From Fimbriimonas sp. (GTDB lineage: Bacteria; Armatimonadota; Fimbriimonadia; Fimbriimonadales; Fimbriimonadaceae), in the NCBI GenBank assembly GCA_031292555.1, contig JARLGV010000095.1, positions 1 to 64,000 of the forward strand: a stretch of 64,000 nucleotides of DNA. Direction: 5' to 3'. The notes beneath the pieces are model-generated. The model was not told the DNA's origin, searched no databases, and saw only the letters and a list, made by a program, of their open reading frames with translations. This document shows positions 1 through 9,506 of the stretch, in pieces (the stretch's first letter is position 1; each line of letters opens with the position of its first letter). Position numbers and translations under genes: made by a program.

Positions 1-169
1 AGCCCAATAAGCCCCCGTTGTCACTACATCGGAATTTCCAGGACACTTGAACCTGCAGACTTGCCCAACCAATTGCCACCACAGGTTCAAACGGGAATTC
101 CTAAGAATTCTGAGGCCACGTAACTGCGGAACTCAGGCTAGATGCGTGTATAGTCGAAGCTACTGCGCA

Positions 170-3100
170 ATGAAGGTAATTTGGTCGGCCTTGCTCCTTT
201 CGTCACTCGCTCCGCTCGCGATCGCTCAACTCGACCCTCCGCACCCTAAGCCCGTGTTTGGCGCCCGATCTCTGGCGCTCAGCCCAGACGGGAAGCGCCT
301 CGCGTTCAGTTACCGTGGCGATGTGTGGATTGCATCTTCCGACGGTGGCCGCGCCATCCCGGTCACGAACCATATCGAGATGGAGGACTATCCGGTCTGG
401 TCGCCAGATGGAAAGTGGATCGCATTCACAAGCAACCGAACCGGCAACAACGATATCTTCGTGGTGCCGGCCGATGGCGGCGAATCGCGGCAGCTCACCT
501 GGAACACGGGTAGCGACGTGCCTGCCGATTGGTCGCCTGACGGCAAGACCATCCTCTTCCGGGCCAGCCGGGACGCAGGGGAGGGCGGACTCTTCACGAT
601 CGACGTTCGCACGACTCGCACAAACCAGCTGTTCCTCGACATGATGTCGGTCAGCTCCTCCAAGTTCTCCGCCGATGGCAAACACGTTGTTTACAACCGC
701 TTTGGCTTTCCTTGGACTCGGCCGCGGTATCAGGGTTCGGCGGCTGCCCAGATCTGGGAGTACGACATCGCCGCGAACAAGCGAATCAAGATCCGGTCCA
801 ACGGCTTTCAACACTTGTGGCCCAACTTCGAGCCGAGCGGCCAATCGGTCTTGACCGTCACCGTCGGCGAGAAGACTCCGAGTAGCAGCTACGTTAACAA
901 GCCGATACCCAAATTCGTGGATAGCGCGGCACGAACTCCGAACGTTTACCGAGTCGGGTTGGACGGTCGCGCAACTCGCCTAACCGACTTCATCGGCTCG
1001 CCGGTCCGGTTCCTCACCGTGGCACGGCAAACTGGCGCCGCAGCATTCGAAGATGCCGGGAATATATACGTGATGGCGCCTGGCGAAAAGCCGAAATCGA
1101 TCGAGGTCTTTGCGACTACCGACGAGAAAACCACGAACGAACAGCGCCTTATCCTAACGACCGGCGCCGAGCAGATGGCGCTCAGCCCGAAGGCCGATCG
1201 TGCCGCGTTCGTGATCCAGGGCGAGATTTGGATGGTGCCGGTAAAGAAGGGCAAAGGCCCTAACAAGGATGATGCCGTTCAACTCACCGACTACGCCGGA
1301 TCGGACGAGGAACCGGTATGGACGCCAGACGGAAGCGCGATCTTCTTCACCTCCGATCGGAACGGAAGCAACGGCATCTATCGGATGAAGGTCGACACCA
1401 AGGAGATCAAACCGGTGACGACCCTGCCGTTCGATACGCTTAGGCTCCGTCTGACCCCCGACAAGAAGTTTTTGAGCTACTGGATGGTCGGCAAGTCCGG
1501 CGGACTCTATAAGGTGCCGGTCGATGGTGGCGAACCGAAGCTCGTTATGTCCCTTCCCGGAAGTTTTAACGGCCCCGACTCCCATTACGATTGGTCCCCA
1601 GACGGTCGTTACGTCGCTTATGCTTCTCGGGGCGGGAACATCACCACTAACATTTTCATTTTCGACACGACCACGTCGAAGTCGGTGAACGTGACCCGTC
1701 TCAACGCCGACCACGGCGCCCCGCAGTTCACTCCGGACGGCCGCTATCTTTTGCTTCGATCCGATCGGTCGGGAGGTGGGATTTACGCGCTGCCGCTCAA
1801 GTCGGAAGACGCCCGGGAACAGGATCTGGACCTCAAATACACGAAGCCAACCGGCTCGGTGAAAGTCGATATCGACTTCGACGACATCGCGATTCGGTTG
1901 CGTAAAGTCGTAAGCGAGGCAAACGATGGGAATATCCGGGTGGACTTGACCAACGGGGACCTGTACTTCCTCGGCGGCGGCGATATCTGGAAGGCGTCCT
2001 ACAGTGGAGAGAATCCTGCTCGCGTCACGAATGGCGGAGGAATAGAAGCGTTCGAATTCAGCGATGACGGCAATCAGCTCAGCTACGCCAAGAGCGGCCA
2101 ACTGAGCCTGATGGAGATTCACAAGCCGAACAACCCGGTCACTCAGGTCGCATTTCGTGCCGATTGGATCAAGGACCTGCGCAAGGAGCACATGGCCGCC
2201 TTCAATCAGTTCTGGCGGCTCTACAATCGCGGCTTCTATGACGCGAATTTCCACGGGCGCGATTGGGCGGCGATCAAGAAACGATACGAACCGATGCTGA
2301 CCAGCGTCGCTCATCGCAATGAAATGGCAATCATCCTGAACGAAATGGTCGGTGAGCTAGAGTGCTCCCACTCCGAAGTTGGGCCGGCGCCAGGAAACCC
2401 GCCGAGCCAAACGAGTGCCCACCCTGGATTCAAGTTCGACTACACCTATCCGGGGCCCGGCATCAAGATTCGCGAGGTGCCGCCTAGATCGCCCGGAAGT
2501 TACGCCAAAACCAAGCTCGTGGCGGGCGAAATCGTCACCGCGATCGACGGCAAGCCGGTGAATCTCGACGAATATCTCTGGCGAGACGTTCTGAACGACC
2601 AAGTGGGCCGGGACCTGACCTTTGCCGTAAAGGGGCTGGACGGCAAATCTCGGGAAGTGAAATACCGAGCCTTGAGCATGGGAGACTGGTCGAGCATCCT
2701 TTACCGGAATCGGATCGACGCGCGCCGCAAGTACGTCGAAGAGAAGTCGAACGGCCTGCTGACTTATGTTCACATCGCCGGAATGGGTGGAGGAAACTTC
2801 GACCAGTTCAACCAGGAAATCTGGGAGTACGGCCACGGCAAAAAGGGCGTGATCATCGATGTCCGCAACAACGGCGGCGGAAACATCAGCGACCGTCTCA
2901 TCGACATCCTCGAGCGCGTCCCGCACAGCTACTATCAGGATCGCGATGAACCGGCGGTCTTTGCTCCCGACCAATCGTGGAATCAGCCCACCGTCGTGAT
3001 GTGCGCCGAAACGAGCTTCTCGAACGCCGAGATGTTCCCGTACGCCATGAAGCAGCGGCGTCTTGCCACGCTGGTCGGTCGCCCAACCCCCGGCTACGTA

Positions 3101-3310
3101 ATCTGGACGTACGGCATCGGCCTGGTCGACGGCACCAGTGCCCGAATGCCGACCGCCGGCGTATACCGTCTCGATGGATCGCCGCTGGAAGACAACGGTC
3201 AGAAACCGGACATCGATGTCGAGATCACGCCGGAGGAGTACTTCGCTGACAAGGATCCTCAACTCGACAAGTCGATCGAGGTCTTGCTGGGCCAGATCAA
3301 GAATCGGTAG
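170..3310 (+). CDS. Tricorn-like S41 protease with beta-propeller repeats
   Basis: Secreted or periplasmic peptidase of the tricorn type, expected to degrade oligopeptides. The ATG at 170 is chosen because it opens a signal peptide (MKVIWSALLLSSLAPLAIAQ); the reading frame is open further upstream but that stretch looks non-coding. The first ~680 residues are PD40/WD40-like propeller blades with recurrent 'SPDGK' turns. The C-terminal third holds a PDZ-like segment ('VAGEIVTAIDGKPV') and an S41 catalytic core. Ser733-His734 ('CSHSEVG') and Ser951 in 'TSFSNAEMF' match the family's catalytic positions, and 'GVIIDVRNNGGG' is the usual S41 oxyanion strand. At 1046 residues it has normal tricorn length. 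It overlaps a small opposite-strand ORF by 14 bp. Confidence 0.9.
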   Translation: MKVIWSALLLSSLAPLAIAQLDPPHPKPVFGARSLALSPDGKRLAFSYRGDVWIASSDGGRAIPVTNHIEMEDYPVWSPDGKWIAFTSNRTGNNDIFVVPADGGESRQLTWNTGSDVPADWSPDGKTILFRASRDAGEGGLFTIDVRTTRTNQLFLDMMSVSSSKFSADGKHVVYNRFGFPWTRPRYQGSAAAQIWEYDIAANKRIKIRSNGFQHLWPNFEPSGQSVLTVTVGEKTPSSSYVNKPIPKFVDSAARTPNVYRVGLDGRATRLTDFIGSPVRFLTVARQTGAAAFEDAGNIYVMAPGEKPKSIEVFATTDEKTTNEQRLILTTGAEQMALSPKADRAAFVIQGEIWMVPVKKGKGPNKDDAVQLTDYAGSDEEPVWTPDGSAIFFTSDRNGSNGIYRMKVDTKEIKPVTTLPFDTLRLRLTPDKKFLSYWMVGKSGGLYKVPVDGGEPKLVMSLPGSFNGPDSHYDWSPDGRYVAYASRGGNITTNIFIFDTTTSKSVNVTRLNADHGAPQFTPDGRYLLLRSDRSGGGIYALPLKSEDAREQDLDLKYTKPTGSVKVDIDFDDIAIRLRKVVSEANDGNIRVDLTNGDLYFLGGGDIWKASYSGENPARVTNGGGIEAFEFSDDGNQLSYAKSGQLSLMEIHKPNNPVTQVAFRADWIKDLRKEHMAAFNQFWRLYNRGFYDANFHGRDWAAIKKRYEPMLTSVAHRNEMAIILNEMVGELECSHSEVGPAPGNPPSQTSAHPGFKFDYTYPGPGIKIREVPPRSPGSYAKTKLVAGEIVTAIDGKPVNLDEYLWRDVLNDQVGRDLTFAVKGLDGKSREVKYRALSMGDWSSILYRNRIDARRKYVEEKSNGLLTYVHIAGMGGGNFDQFNQEIWEYGHGKKGVIIDVRNNGGGNISDRLIDILERVPHSYYQDRDEPAVFAPDQSWNQPTVVMCAETSFSNAEMFPYAMKQRRLATLVGRPTPGYVIWTYGIGLVDGTSARMPTAGVYRLDGSPLEDNGQKPDIDVEITPEEYFADKDPQLDKSIEVLLGQIKNR

Positions 3311-3452
3311 AGGAACTATCCGATTCCGATTTGGCGTCGCTGTCGCGATGCGGTTTCCCCTTCAGGGCAACCGTCGCGGCAGCGACCGAAACCGTCAGGA
3401 TCACCAGTACGAGCCGGAGTTTTCCCGGAATACGCAGCGAAGGCAGTTTCAT
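3297..3452 (-). CDS. Small single-TM hypothetical protein (51 aa)
   Basis: A 51-residue ORF starting with ATG at 3452, 23 bp downstream of the histidine kinase on the same strand. The N-terminus is basic (MKLPSLRIPGKLR), followed by one hydrophobic helix (about residues 13-30) and a hydrophilic Ser/Asp-rich tail. The sequence AGGAAG sits directly before the ATG, closer than an ideal ribosome site. Its stop overlaps the end of the tricorn-like gene by 14 bp in convergent orientation. No family is recognised; the TM layout and position after the kinase are the only support. Confidence 0.4.
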   Translation of the reverse strand: MKLPSLRIPGKLRLVLVILTVSVAAATVALKGKPHRDSDAKSESDSSSTDS

Positions 3453-3475
3453 CTTCCTGATTAATCCGGCCGGCC

Positions 3476-4495
3476 CTACCTTGAGGATGGCAACGTAAAG
3501 AAGAACGTCGCCCCTCGGTCGATCTGCGCTTCGGCCCAGATCCTCCCACCGTGCTTACGAAGGATTCGATAAACGGTTGCGAGTCCGATTCCCATTCCAC
3601 TGTAGGTGCGCGGATCGTGCAGTCGTTCAAACGGTTGGAACAGCCGGGCAGATTGAGACATGTCGAAGCCTATGCCGTTGTCCTTGACGAAGAACGCTCC
3701 ACCTTTCGAGTCCCAACCGAACTCGATCGTCGATTCTGCTAATCCCGCCGTGAACTTGACGGCGTTCTCCAGCAGGTTTCGGACGGCCGCCTGAAGCATC
3801 CGGGTATCGCCGACTGCCGTAAGCCCGGGCTCGACGCAAAACCGAATCGAACGTGCTTCGTCCAAGTGAGTCAAGTCGTTTGCTGAGTTCTCCGCCAATT
3901 CGGACAGGTTTACATCCTCGAGGTCCAAGCCCGAGGTCGTCAGGCGTGAGAGCCGAAGTAGAGCGCTAAGCAGGTCGTCCATCCGTTTGGACGCATTTCG
4001 AATGCGAGCGAGATAGTCTCGACCGTCCTCGTCGAGGTTCTCCGCGTAGTCCTGTTGTAGGGCGTAGGCAAACCCATCGATGCTTCGAAGCGGAGCGCGC
4101 AAATCATGGGAAACCGCATAACAGAAGGTTTCCAACTCTTTCTGTGTCGCAAGCACCTCGTCGTTTGGAGTCGCATTTTGAAGAGGTTCCAAAAGAAACG
4201 CGACGATCTCCGATCCGCCTCGCCGATTGCCGGCAAGCCTCAAGGATATGGCAGTGGCATTGGCATCGCGGTCAAGGAACTCGGTTTGGAGCACAGGCTC
4301 GCCTCCCGCGTGCAGCGATGCGATGGTCAATTCGGGTAACCGAATTCGACCCACTCGATCTCCAGGGGATAGTGAGGCAATGCTAACCGAGGACAGGAAG
4401 GCGCTGTTTGCCGCGCAAACCGAACCATCCTCGGCCACGATCGCAACGCCAAATGGGGCATGCTCGAACATGAGCCGTCCTAGTTCCTCATTCAT
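3476..4495 (-). CDS. PAS-type sensor histidine kinase, cytosolic
   Basis: Two-component sensor kinase of 339 residues with no signal peptide or TM segment, so probably cytoplasmic. Residues 5-105 look like a PAS-type sensing domain ('HAPFGVAIVAEDGSVCAANSAF'). The HisKA phosphoacceptor is His130 in 'YAVSHDLRAPLRSIDGF', the variant typical of phytochrome-class kinases. The ATPase domain follows, with N box 'RNLLENAVKF', G1 'DNGIGFD' and G2 'GMGIGLATVYRIL'. No response regulator is adjacent; kinases of this class often pair with single-domain Rcp-type regulators, and one lies at 13425, but a link is inference only. The ligand or signal cannot be read from the sequence. Confidence 0.88.
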   Translation of the reverse strand: MNEELGRLMFEHAPFGVAIVAEDGSVCAANSAFLSSVSIASLSPGDRVGRIRLPELTIASLHAGGEPVLQTEFLDRDANATAISLRLAGNRRGGSEIVAFLLEPLQNATPNDEVLATQKELETFCYAVSHDLRAPLRSIDGFAYALQQDYAENLDEDGRDYLARIRNASKRMDDLLSALLRLSRLTTSGLDLEDVNLSELAENSANDLTHLDEARSIRFCVEPGLTAVGDTRMLQAAVRNLLENAVKFTAGLAESTIEFGWDSKGGAFFVKDNGIGFDMSQSARLFQPFERLHDPRTYSGMGIGLATVYRILRKHGGRIWAEAQIDRGATFFFTLPSSR

Positions 4496-4616
4496 GGCTG
4501 GCGCCTCGATCCAGACTCGATCCGATCTGCACGTCCCGAATATACGCGATCATGGATTCCAGGTTATGGGATCTGAGTCGTTTGGCCGTCGATCGGTAGG
4601 GCAGTAAACTTCACGC

Positions 4617-6389
4617 ATGTCTTCGATCCGCCTTTTGGACCACCACACCGTCAACCAGATTGCGGCGGGCGAAGTAGTCGAACGACCGGCATCGGTCGTC
4701 AAAGAACTGGTCGAAAATGCGATCGATGCCGGCGCTCGGCGCATTGAGGTCGAATTGGTCGACAGCGGCCGAAGCCTCATCCGCGTATTCGACGATGGCG
4801 CCGGCATGGACCTCGATGACGCGCGTCAGTCGCTGCAGCGTCATGCGACTTCGAAGATCTCGTCGGTCGATGACCTTTTGCGCGTTCGAACACTCGGATT
4901 CCGAGGCGAGGCGCTACCTTCCATCGCATCTGTGTCGCGTTTGACCCTTTCGACAACCCGAGCCGATGGACTGCGGACTGTCTTGAAGGTTGAAGACTCC
5001 CAGATCAGTCGACCCAAAGGAAACTCAGGCCCTAAAGGAACTGAGATCCTAGTCGAGGATCTGTTTTATAACACCCCCGCCCGCCTGAAATTCCTGAAGA
5101 GCGACACAACCGAACTTGGGCAATCACTCGAACACGTTTCGCGCTATGCCATCGCCTATCCGGGCATCGCATTTCAACTCGTTCACAACGGCCAAGTCGG
5201 GTTGAAGACGTCAGGCAGCAGAAACATGCAGGAAGCGATTTCCGATGTGTGGGGAAGGGACCTGGCTCGCTGTCTCGCCGAGGTCCGTCTCGACGCGGCA
5301 GGCATGTCGCTAAGTGGATTTGTCAGCCCACCCCACGTCACCAAGCCTACCCGGGCCTTTCAATACATCTACGTGAACGGTCGCCCGGTTCGAACGCGCA
5401 CTCTGACCGCCGCAATCGACCAGGCATTTCGCGATCTGACGCCGGACAAGCGGTACCCGCTACTCGTGCTGATGATCGAAATCGACCCGTCCCGAGTCGA
5501 CGTCAACGTCTCGCCGACCAAGAGCGAGGTCAAGTTCCAGCAAGAAGGGCAAGCATTCGACGCCATCCGCATTGCCCTCAAGTCGGCCCTGATGGAACAC
5601 GGAATGATGCCGAACGCCGCTGGAGTCATGGCCGCGAACGAAGCGTTGGCAGCCGCCCGCACTACCGCCCCCGAAACTGTGGACTACCGGAACTTCAACA
5701 CGTCCCCTGCGCCCGGCGCCGACCCGACTGTGCTGTTCAACTCGCCCACGGTGGACGTACCGATTCCCGTATTTCAGCGTGGTGACCTGGCCCTTCCATT
5801 CGCCAACCTTCTCGACGGACTTCGCGTCATTGGCCAGGCGATGAACACTTTCATCGTTGCCGAAACGAAGCACGGCCTAGTTGTCATCGACCAGCATGTC
5901 GCCCATGAACGAATCCTTTACGAGTATCTTTGCGGCATCCGAGGCGTGGCCGCAATCGAAAAGCAGGCTCTTCTCGTTCCGCAAACCCTTCACCTCGATC
6001 GGCGATCAGCCCTCCTGCTGCGTGAACGTCTTCAGGAGGTGATCGACGTTGGATTCGAATTGGACCCCTTCGGCGGTGAGAGTTACGTCGTGCGTGCGGT
6101 CCCTGCGGCAATTCGAAATCGGGACCCTTTGAAGGTGCTGCGCGACGTCGTCGACGAACTGGTCGAATCCTCGGTTACGAGGCGGCTCGTTCCGACGCGA
6201 GAGCAGATCTGGATCACAAGCTCCTGCAAGATGGCGGTTAAGGCAGGCGACCCGTTGAGCCATGCCGAGATGGAGAAGTTGATCGTCGACCTCGCGACGA
6301 CCGAGAACCCCTATCTGTGCCCTCACGGCCGCCCCATAACGATCACCCTCGGCAAAGACGCCCTGATGAAGATGTTCAAGCGCATCTAG
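4617..6389 (+). CDS. mutL: DNA mismatch repair protein MutL
   Basis: MutL couples MutS mismatch recognition to strand incision and repair. The N-terminal GHKL ATPase is complete: 'NQIAAGEVVERPASVVKEL', 'DDGAGM' and 'TLGFRGEALPSI'. The C-terminal dimerisation/endonuclease domain carries D425-Q-H-V-A-H-E431 followed by E436, fitting DQHA(X)2E(X)4E with Ala replaced by Val, plus 'SSCKMAVKAGD' and the zinc-site 'CPHGRP' at residues 568-573, ending in 'FKRI'. This is the endonuclease-proficient MutL type found in bacteria without MutH. Length (590 aa) is normal. No mutS lies in the window. Its stop overlaps the convergent downstream gene by 4 bp. Confidence 0.96.
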   Translation: MSSIRLLDHHTVNQIAAGEVVERPASVVKELVENAIDAGARRIEVELVDSGRSLIRVFDDGAGMDLDDARQSLQRHATSKISSVDDLLRVRTLGFRGEALPSIASVSRLTLSTTRADGLRTVLKVEDSQISRPKGNSGPKGTEILVEDLFYNTPARLKFLKSDTTELGQSLEHVSRYAIAYPGIAFQLVHNGQVGLKTSGSRNMQEAISDVWGRDLARCLAEVRLDAAGMSLSGFVSPPHVTKPTRAFQYIYVNGRPVRTRTLTAAIDQAFRDLTPDKRYPLLVLMIEIDPSRVDVNVSPTKSEVKFQQEGQAFDAIRIALKSALMEHGMMPNAAGVMAANEALAAARTTAPETVDYRNFNTSPAPGADPTVLFNSPTVDVPIPVFQRGDLALPFANLLDGLRVIGQAMNTFIVAETKHGLVVIDQHVAHERILYEYLCGIRGVAAIEKQALLVPQTLHLDRRSALLLRERLQEVIDVGFELDPFGGESYVVRAVPAAIRNRDPLKVLRDVVDELVESSVTRRLVPTREQIWITSSCKMAVKAGDPLSHAEMEKLIVDLATTENPYLCPHGRPITITLGKDALMKMFKRI

Positions 6390-7102
6390 CCGGTTGACTT
6401 GGATAGCCGGCGCATACGGATCTGCATGACTAGCTTCGGCTTCTGGTCCACCGGCGGATCGTTCCGTCTCGGCATTCTCGTATCCTTTCGGGCGATTCGA
6501 TAGTCGAGAATCAGGCCGTCCTGCGGATTCAGATCGATCGATCCCGAGTATTCGATCTTCGTGTGGTTCCGTCGCGACGGATTCTGCGTCCAATTGAAGT
6601 CGATCCGAATGGCCGTATTGGGTCCCATCGTCTCGACACTCTTCAACGAATAGCTGAAGGGAGCATTTGCCGGTATACCCATACTGGAGGCAAGTGGTGG
6701 AGGATCGCCGTGCCAGATGGCCCGTGCTTGTACCGGGCCAGAAGGGCAACCCGGAAGCCAGAACGCGACCGGCTGGTGCGAATTTCCCCGATTCGTCACC
6801 CAGGCACGCATGTGCATGAGCGATGCGGGGGCTGCGGCAAAGCCGAGTTCCTGGATTTCAATGCAGAAGTTGCCCTTCCTCGAATCGGTGCATCGAAGGC
6901 CGAATACCTCACGCTGGGTGGCAACTTTGGGATAGAAGAGCGTTCGTTGGACTTCATACGCTAGCCGGCAGTCTGGCTCCAACGACAACCTGATCAATCG
7001 GCCCTCCGGTAAGCAAGGCCCAATGCCAGGCCAACCTAAGATCGGAAGGGCGGAGGCCGCAATCAAGCATGCAAGACGGTTCAACGGTAATGGAGACTCC
7101 AA
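6386..7102 (-). CDS. Hypothetical exported protein
   Basis: 238-residue protein of unrecognised family. The frame opens with TTG at 7102; no earlier in-frame ATG is evident and the first internal Met is near residue 97. The N-terminus resembles a short signal peptide (about residues 8-25, 'NRLACLIAASALPILGWPG'), and five or six Cys residues in the body would suit an exported disulfide-bonded protein. It converges on mutL with a 4-bp overlap. A stretch rich in beta-forming residues ('AIRIDFNWTQNPS') and a charged C-terminal end are the only other visible traits. The start is uncertain. Confidence 0.5.
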   Translation of the reverse strand: MESPLPLNRLACLIAASALPILGWPGIGPCLPEGRLIRLSLEPDCRLAYEVQRTLFYPKVATQREVFGLRCTDSRKGNFCIEIQELGFAAAPASLMHMRAWVTNRGNSHQPVAFWLPGCPSGPVQARAIWHGDPPPLASSMGIPANAPFSYSLKSVETMGPNTAIRIDFNWTQNPSRRNHTKIEYSGSIDLNPQDGLILDYRIARKDTRMPRRNDPPVDQKPKLVMQIRMRRLSKSTG

Positions 7103-7147
7103 CTGCCTGCCCCAATATTCCCGAATGCGGTGCCCGATTGCATCACA

Positions 7148-8338
7148 TTAATCAGCGGCTGCCCGGAGAGCGGCAATCAGCGGTTCACGGCTCTTGGGGC
7201 TGTCCAGACTGAACGATCGGGCGTCTCCCAACTGGTCGCGAACGAAGCACTCGGTTTGGTCCACGGCTGCGTCTAGACCGGCGTTCCGCGCGACGAACGG
7301 ATACCAGGCGATGCTCGTGGTGGTCGTGTCGTACTCCCAGAGACCGATCACACGCCCTCGGTCAAGAATGGCGTTGCTCGGAAGATCGGCGAGTGCGCCA
7401 AGGTTTGTCATGCCCTTGCCGCTGAAAACGGAACGCTTGCCATCCTCAGGATCGACAATCGACTGAAGGTCTCGGCGCAGAAGGCTGATGCCATCAATAC
7501 TCGAGACGAGGGAATACTGCGGCGTCGCTGGTCGTTCAAAGGCTAGGAATTTGTCAAGATCCTCGGGGAGAAGCAACCGATCGCTATCAACTTCGATTGG
7601 GACAAGGTTCAATGGTGCCACCGCGGACTTGGCAGCGCCGACCCCCAGTGCCGAAAACCACTGAAACTCGGTAAGCGTCGCTGGCCCCGTCCATCTGAAG
7701 AACTTCCTAGCCAGTTCGCACGCGATCACATTGGGTTCGCGATGATAGCCGTCCCGCGGGTTGGGGGCCCATCGGACGTATTTGTATCGTTGCTGGTCAA
7801 GTCGACCATCAACCGGAACACGCCGAATACTGCCGCGAGCCTGGAGCTTCCCCAGGGCGAGAGGAACCGTCGTTGCGATGCCCTTCTTCTTTCCCTCTTC
7901 GCCCAGGCTGCGGGAAGCGTTGCCCGTCGCGGCTCGAATTTCGTCAGGACTCAGGGTCTTGTCGCCGAGCGCGCAAAGAATCGCATTGCAAAGCGATTCG
8001 ATCTCCAGATCGGTGACACCCAGTTTGTAGGCGACCCGCATTTCCGCTTCTCGATATGGGGCTCCCGTTGTCAACCCAAAGGCGAAATCCTCGGCAGGCA
8101 AGACGTAAGTGCAACCACGGACTGACGGTAGTTCGTGGATCTCGAGATCGACTACGGCCTGGTCAACACGTGCCCGGGAATGGTGGCCCCGGGCAAACAG
8201 AGTGAAGTACGGATTGCTTCCGCCGACCGATCTTGCCCATCCGGTTTCCTTGAGAATCTCGGCCGGACTCGATCCCCGTAGTCGCCCGTCCAGCCCTTGC
8301 CGATGCGACCACCATGCGCGCAGTTTCTCGATGTTCAT
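7148..8338 (-). CDS. Winged-helix DNA-binding protein, AlkZ/YcaQ-like (DUF1006)
   Basis: 396-residue protein resembling the winged-helix AlkZ-like superfamily (HTH_42), whose characterised members are DNA glycosylases acting on crosslinked or alkylated bases. Supporting features are the N-terminal 'LRAWWSHRQGLDGR' helix, 'GCTYVLPAEDF' and the central 'WTGPATLTEFQWFSALG' segment typical of the 'P.T..df..W.gl' motif. The catalytic QxQ of E. coli YcaQ is not obvious, so activity may differ from that enzyme. Its start overlaps the stop of the upstream VOC gene by 4 bp, giving an AraC - VOC - AlkZ-like transcription unit. Family assignment is likely; function is inference. Confidence 0.7.
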   Translation of the reverse strand: MNIEKLRAWWSHRQGLDGRLRGSSPAEILKETGWARSVGGSNPYFTLFARGHHSRARVDQAVVDLEIHELPSVRGCTYVLPAEDFAFGLTTGAPYREAEMRVAYKLGVTDLEIESLCNAILCALGDKTLSPDEIRAATGNASRSLGEEGKKKGIATTVPLALGKLQARGSIRRVPVDGRLDQQRYKYVRWAPNPRDGYHREPNVIACELARKFFRWTGPATLTEFQWFSALGVGAAKSAVAPLNLVPIEVDSDRLLLPEDLDKFLAFERPATPQYSLVSSIDGISLLRRDLQSIVDPEDGKRSVFSGKGMTNLGALADLPSNAILDRGRVIGLWEYDTTTTSIAWYPFVARNAGLDAAVDQTECFVRDQLGDARSFSLDSPKSREPLIAALRAAAD

Positions 8339-8754
8339 TGGCCATCTTTGTGCTGGCTCATACTGAACCAGTTTCCAGAGTTGTCCTTCAGGAGTGCCTC
8401 GATCCCGTAGAATCTTTCGGTTGGAGGCTGCGTGAACTCGACTCCCTTCGACATTAACTCGTCATAGGTTCTTTGGCAGTCATCGCAGTCGAATACGCCG
8501 GCGCCCAACTTTCCATTCCTGATGAGGTCTTGAAGCGCCGCGCTCGTGGCTTCATCCATCATTGGGCCCGGCGAGGTCGGCATCAGGGCGATCTCCAGAT
8601 CGGGCTGAGCAGGAGCGGTAACCGTGAGCCAACGGAATCCGCCGTCCATTTTGGCGTCAGTATGGACATTGAATCCGAGTTTATTGACATAGAAATCGTA
8701 AGCCGCTTCCTGGTCGATGACGAAGATTGTGACGTGGGACAGTTTTGTAATCAT
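8335..8754 (-). CDS. VOC family protein (glyoxalase/bleomycin-resistance fold)
   Basis: 139 residues with paired beta-alpha-beta-beta-beta modules of the vicinal oxygen chelate superfamily. It opens 'KLSHVTIFVIDQEAAYDFYVNKLGFNVHTDA', the standard first module, and ends with 'GIEALLKDNSGNWFSMSQ', the second-module metal-binding strand. The usual second-module Glu/His ligands are only partly recognisable. Such proteins are commonly found after a short AraC regulator, as here (AraC stop 140 bp upstream). The 4-bp overlap with the next gene indicates translational coupling. Substrate unknown. Confidence 0.85.
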   Translation of the reverse strand: MITKLSHVTIFVIDQEAAYDFYVNKLGFNVHTDAKMDGGFRWLTVTAPAQPDLEIALMPTSPGPMMDEATSAALQDLIRNGKLGAGVFDCDDCQRTYDELMSKGVEFTQPPTERFYGIEALLKDNSGNWFSMSQHKDGQ

Positions 8755-8893
8755 TTGGAGTGCTTTCCGCGACTATGATTGACCGAAAGCTGATTGTAAC
8801 GCTTCTTCGATCTTGCGGAACGGTAGCCTCCTTGGGGCAAAGCGATAGGAACGGCTGGCCGGCAGTTCGCATCCCAAAACCGCCGAAGCTTGC

Positions 8894-9361
8894 CTAACCG
8901 ATGGGCTCGCGAACACCGTGGAACTCGCTGAAACAGAACGGCACCGCTGCCCGCCGAACCATAAATGGTACATGGAAGATCCTGTTTGTCCGCGACTGAT
9001 ATTCTGATGGGGACGACCCGACGATTGATTTGAACCGAGTGCTGAACGATCCCAGGCTTGAGTATCCGATCGCGAAGCAAACATCGGTGACGGCCATTCC
9101 TTCGCGAACCAGGAGTCGTTTCGCTCTATCGATCCGAAGCCGAGTCACGAATTGGTGCGGCGTTTCGTGGAATGTTGTTACGAACAGGCGGTGAAAGTGA
9201 AAGGGAGACAGAAAGGCCTCACGCGCCGCGTCCTGCAGACGGATGGGACGATCGATGTTTGCGGCCAGGAAATCACGGGATCGACACAGGCGCCAAAAGA
9301 TCTCACCATCGACCAACGGGCCTAGTCGATGAGAGGCGGTATCGGTCAGCAGATGGGACAC
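8894..9361 (-). CDS. AraC-family transcriptional regulator
   Basis: Short AraC/XylS regulator (155 aa) beginning with GTG at 9361. Two helix-turn-helix units occupy about residues 30-125: 'IRLQDAAREAFLSPFHFHRLF' and 'AVTDVCFAIGYSSLGSFSTRFK', followed by 'GSSPSEYQ'. It lacks the usual ~150-residue N-terminal ligand-binding domain and instead has a C-terminal tail with 'AVPFCFSEF'. This stand-alone DNA-binding form is frequently encoded before a VOC gene, and here a VOC gene follows on the same strand. It probably controls the downstream VOC/AlkZ-like pair. Confidence 0.85.
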   Translation of the reverse strand: MSHLLTDTASHRLGPLVDGEIFWRLCRSRDFLAANIDRPIRLQDAAREAFLSPFHFHRLFVTTFHETPHQFVTRLRIDRAKRLLVREGMAVTDVCFAIGYSSLGSFSTRFKSIVGSSPSEYQSRTNRIFHVPFMVRRAAVPFCFSEFHGVREPIG

Positions 9362-9506
9362 TCGGTCATTTTAGCGGCTCGGAGCCTTGTTGGCAAACGC
9401 CCAATTGGCATCGCCTCTTGCGCACCTTTCGTTGGATGCAGAGCCGAAACCCGGTATAGCCGTCCACTAATTGGCGGATGCGAGTTATCTATACTCAGTT
9501 CGTTCA

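Noticed and set aside
1-169. N-terminal extension of the tricorn-like ORF from position 47
   Set aside because: The extension is Arg/Cys-rich with no signal, whereas ATG 170 opens a standard signal peptide.
1154-2314. Long minus-strand ORF inside the tricorn-like gene
   Set aside because: Antisense shadow: high GC third positions in the real gene keep the opposite strand open. No motifs or signal peptide.
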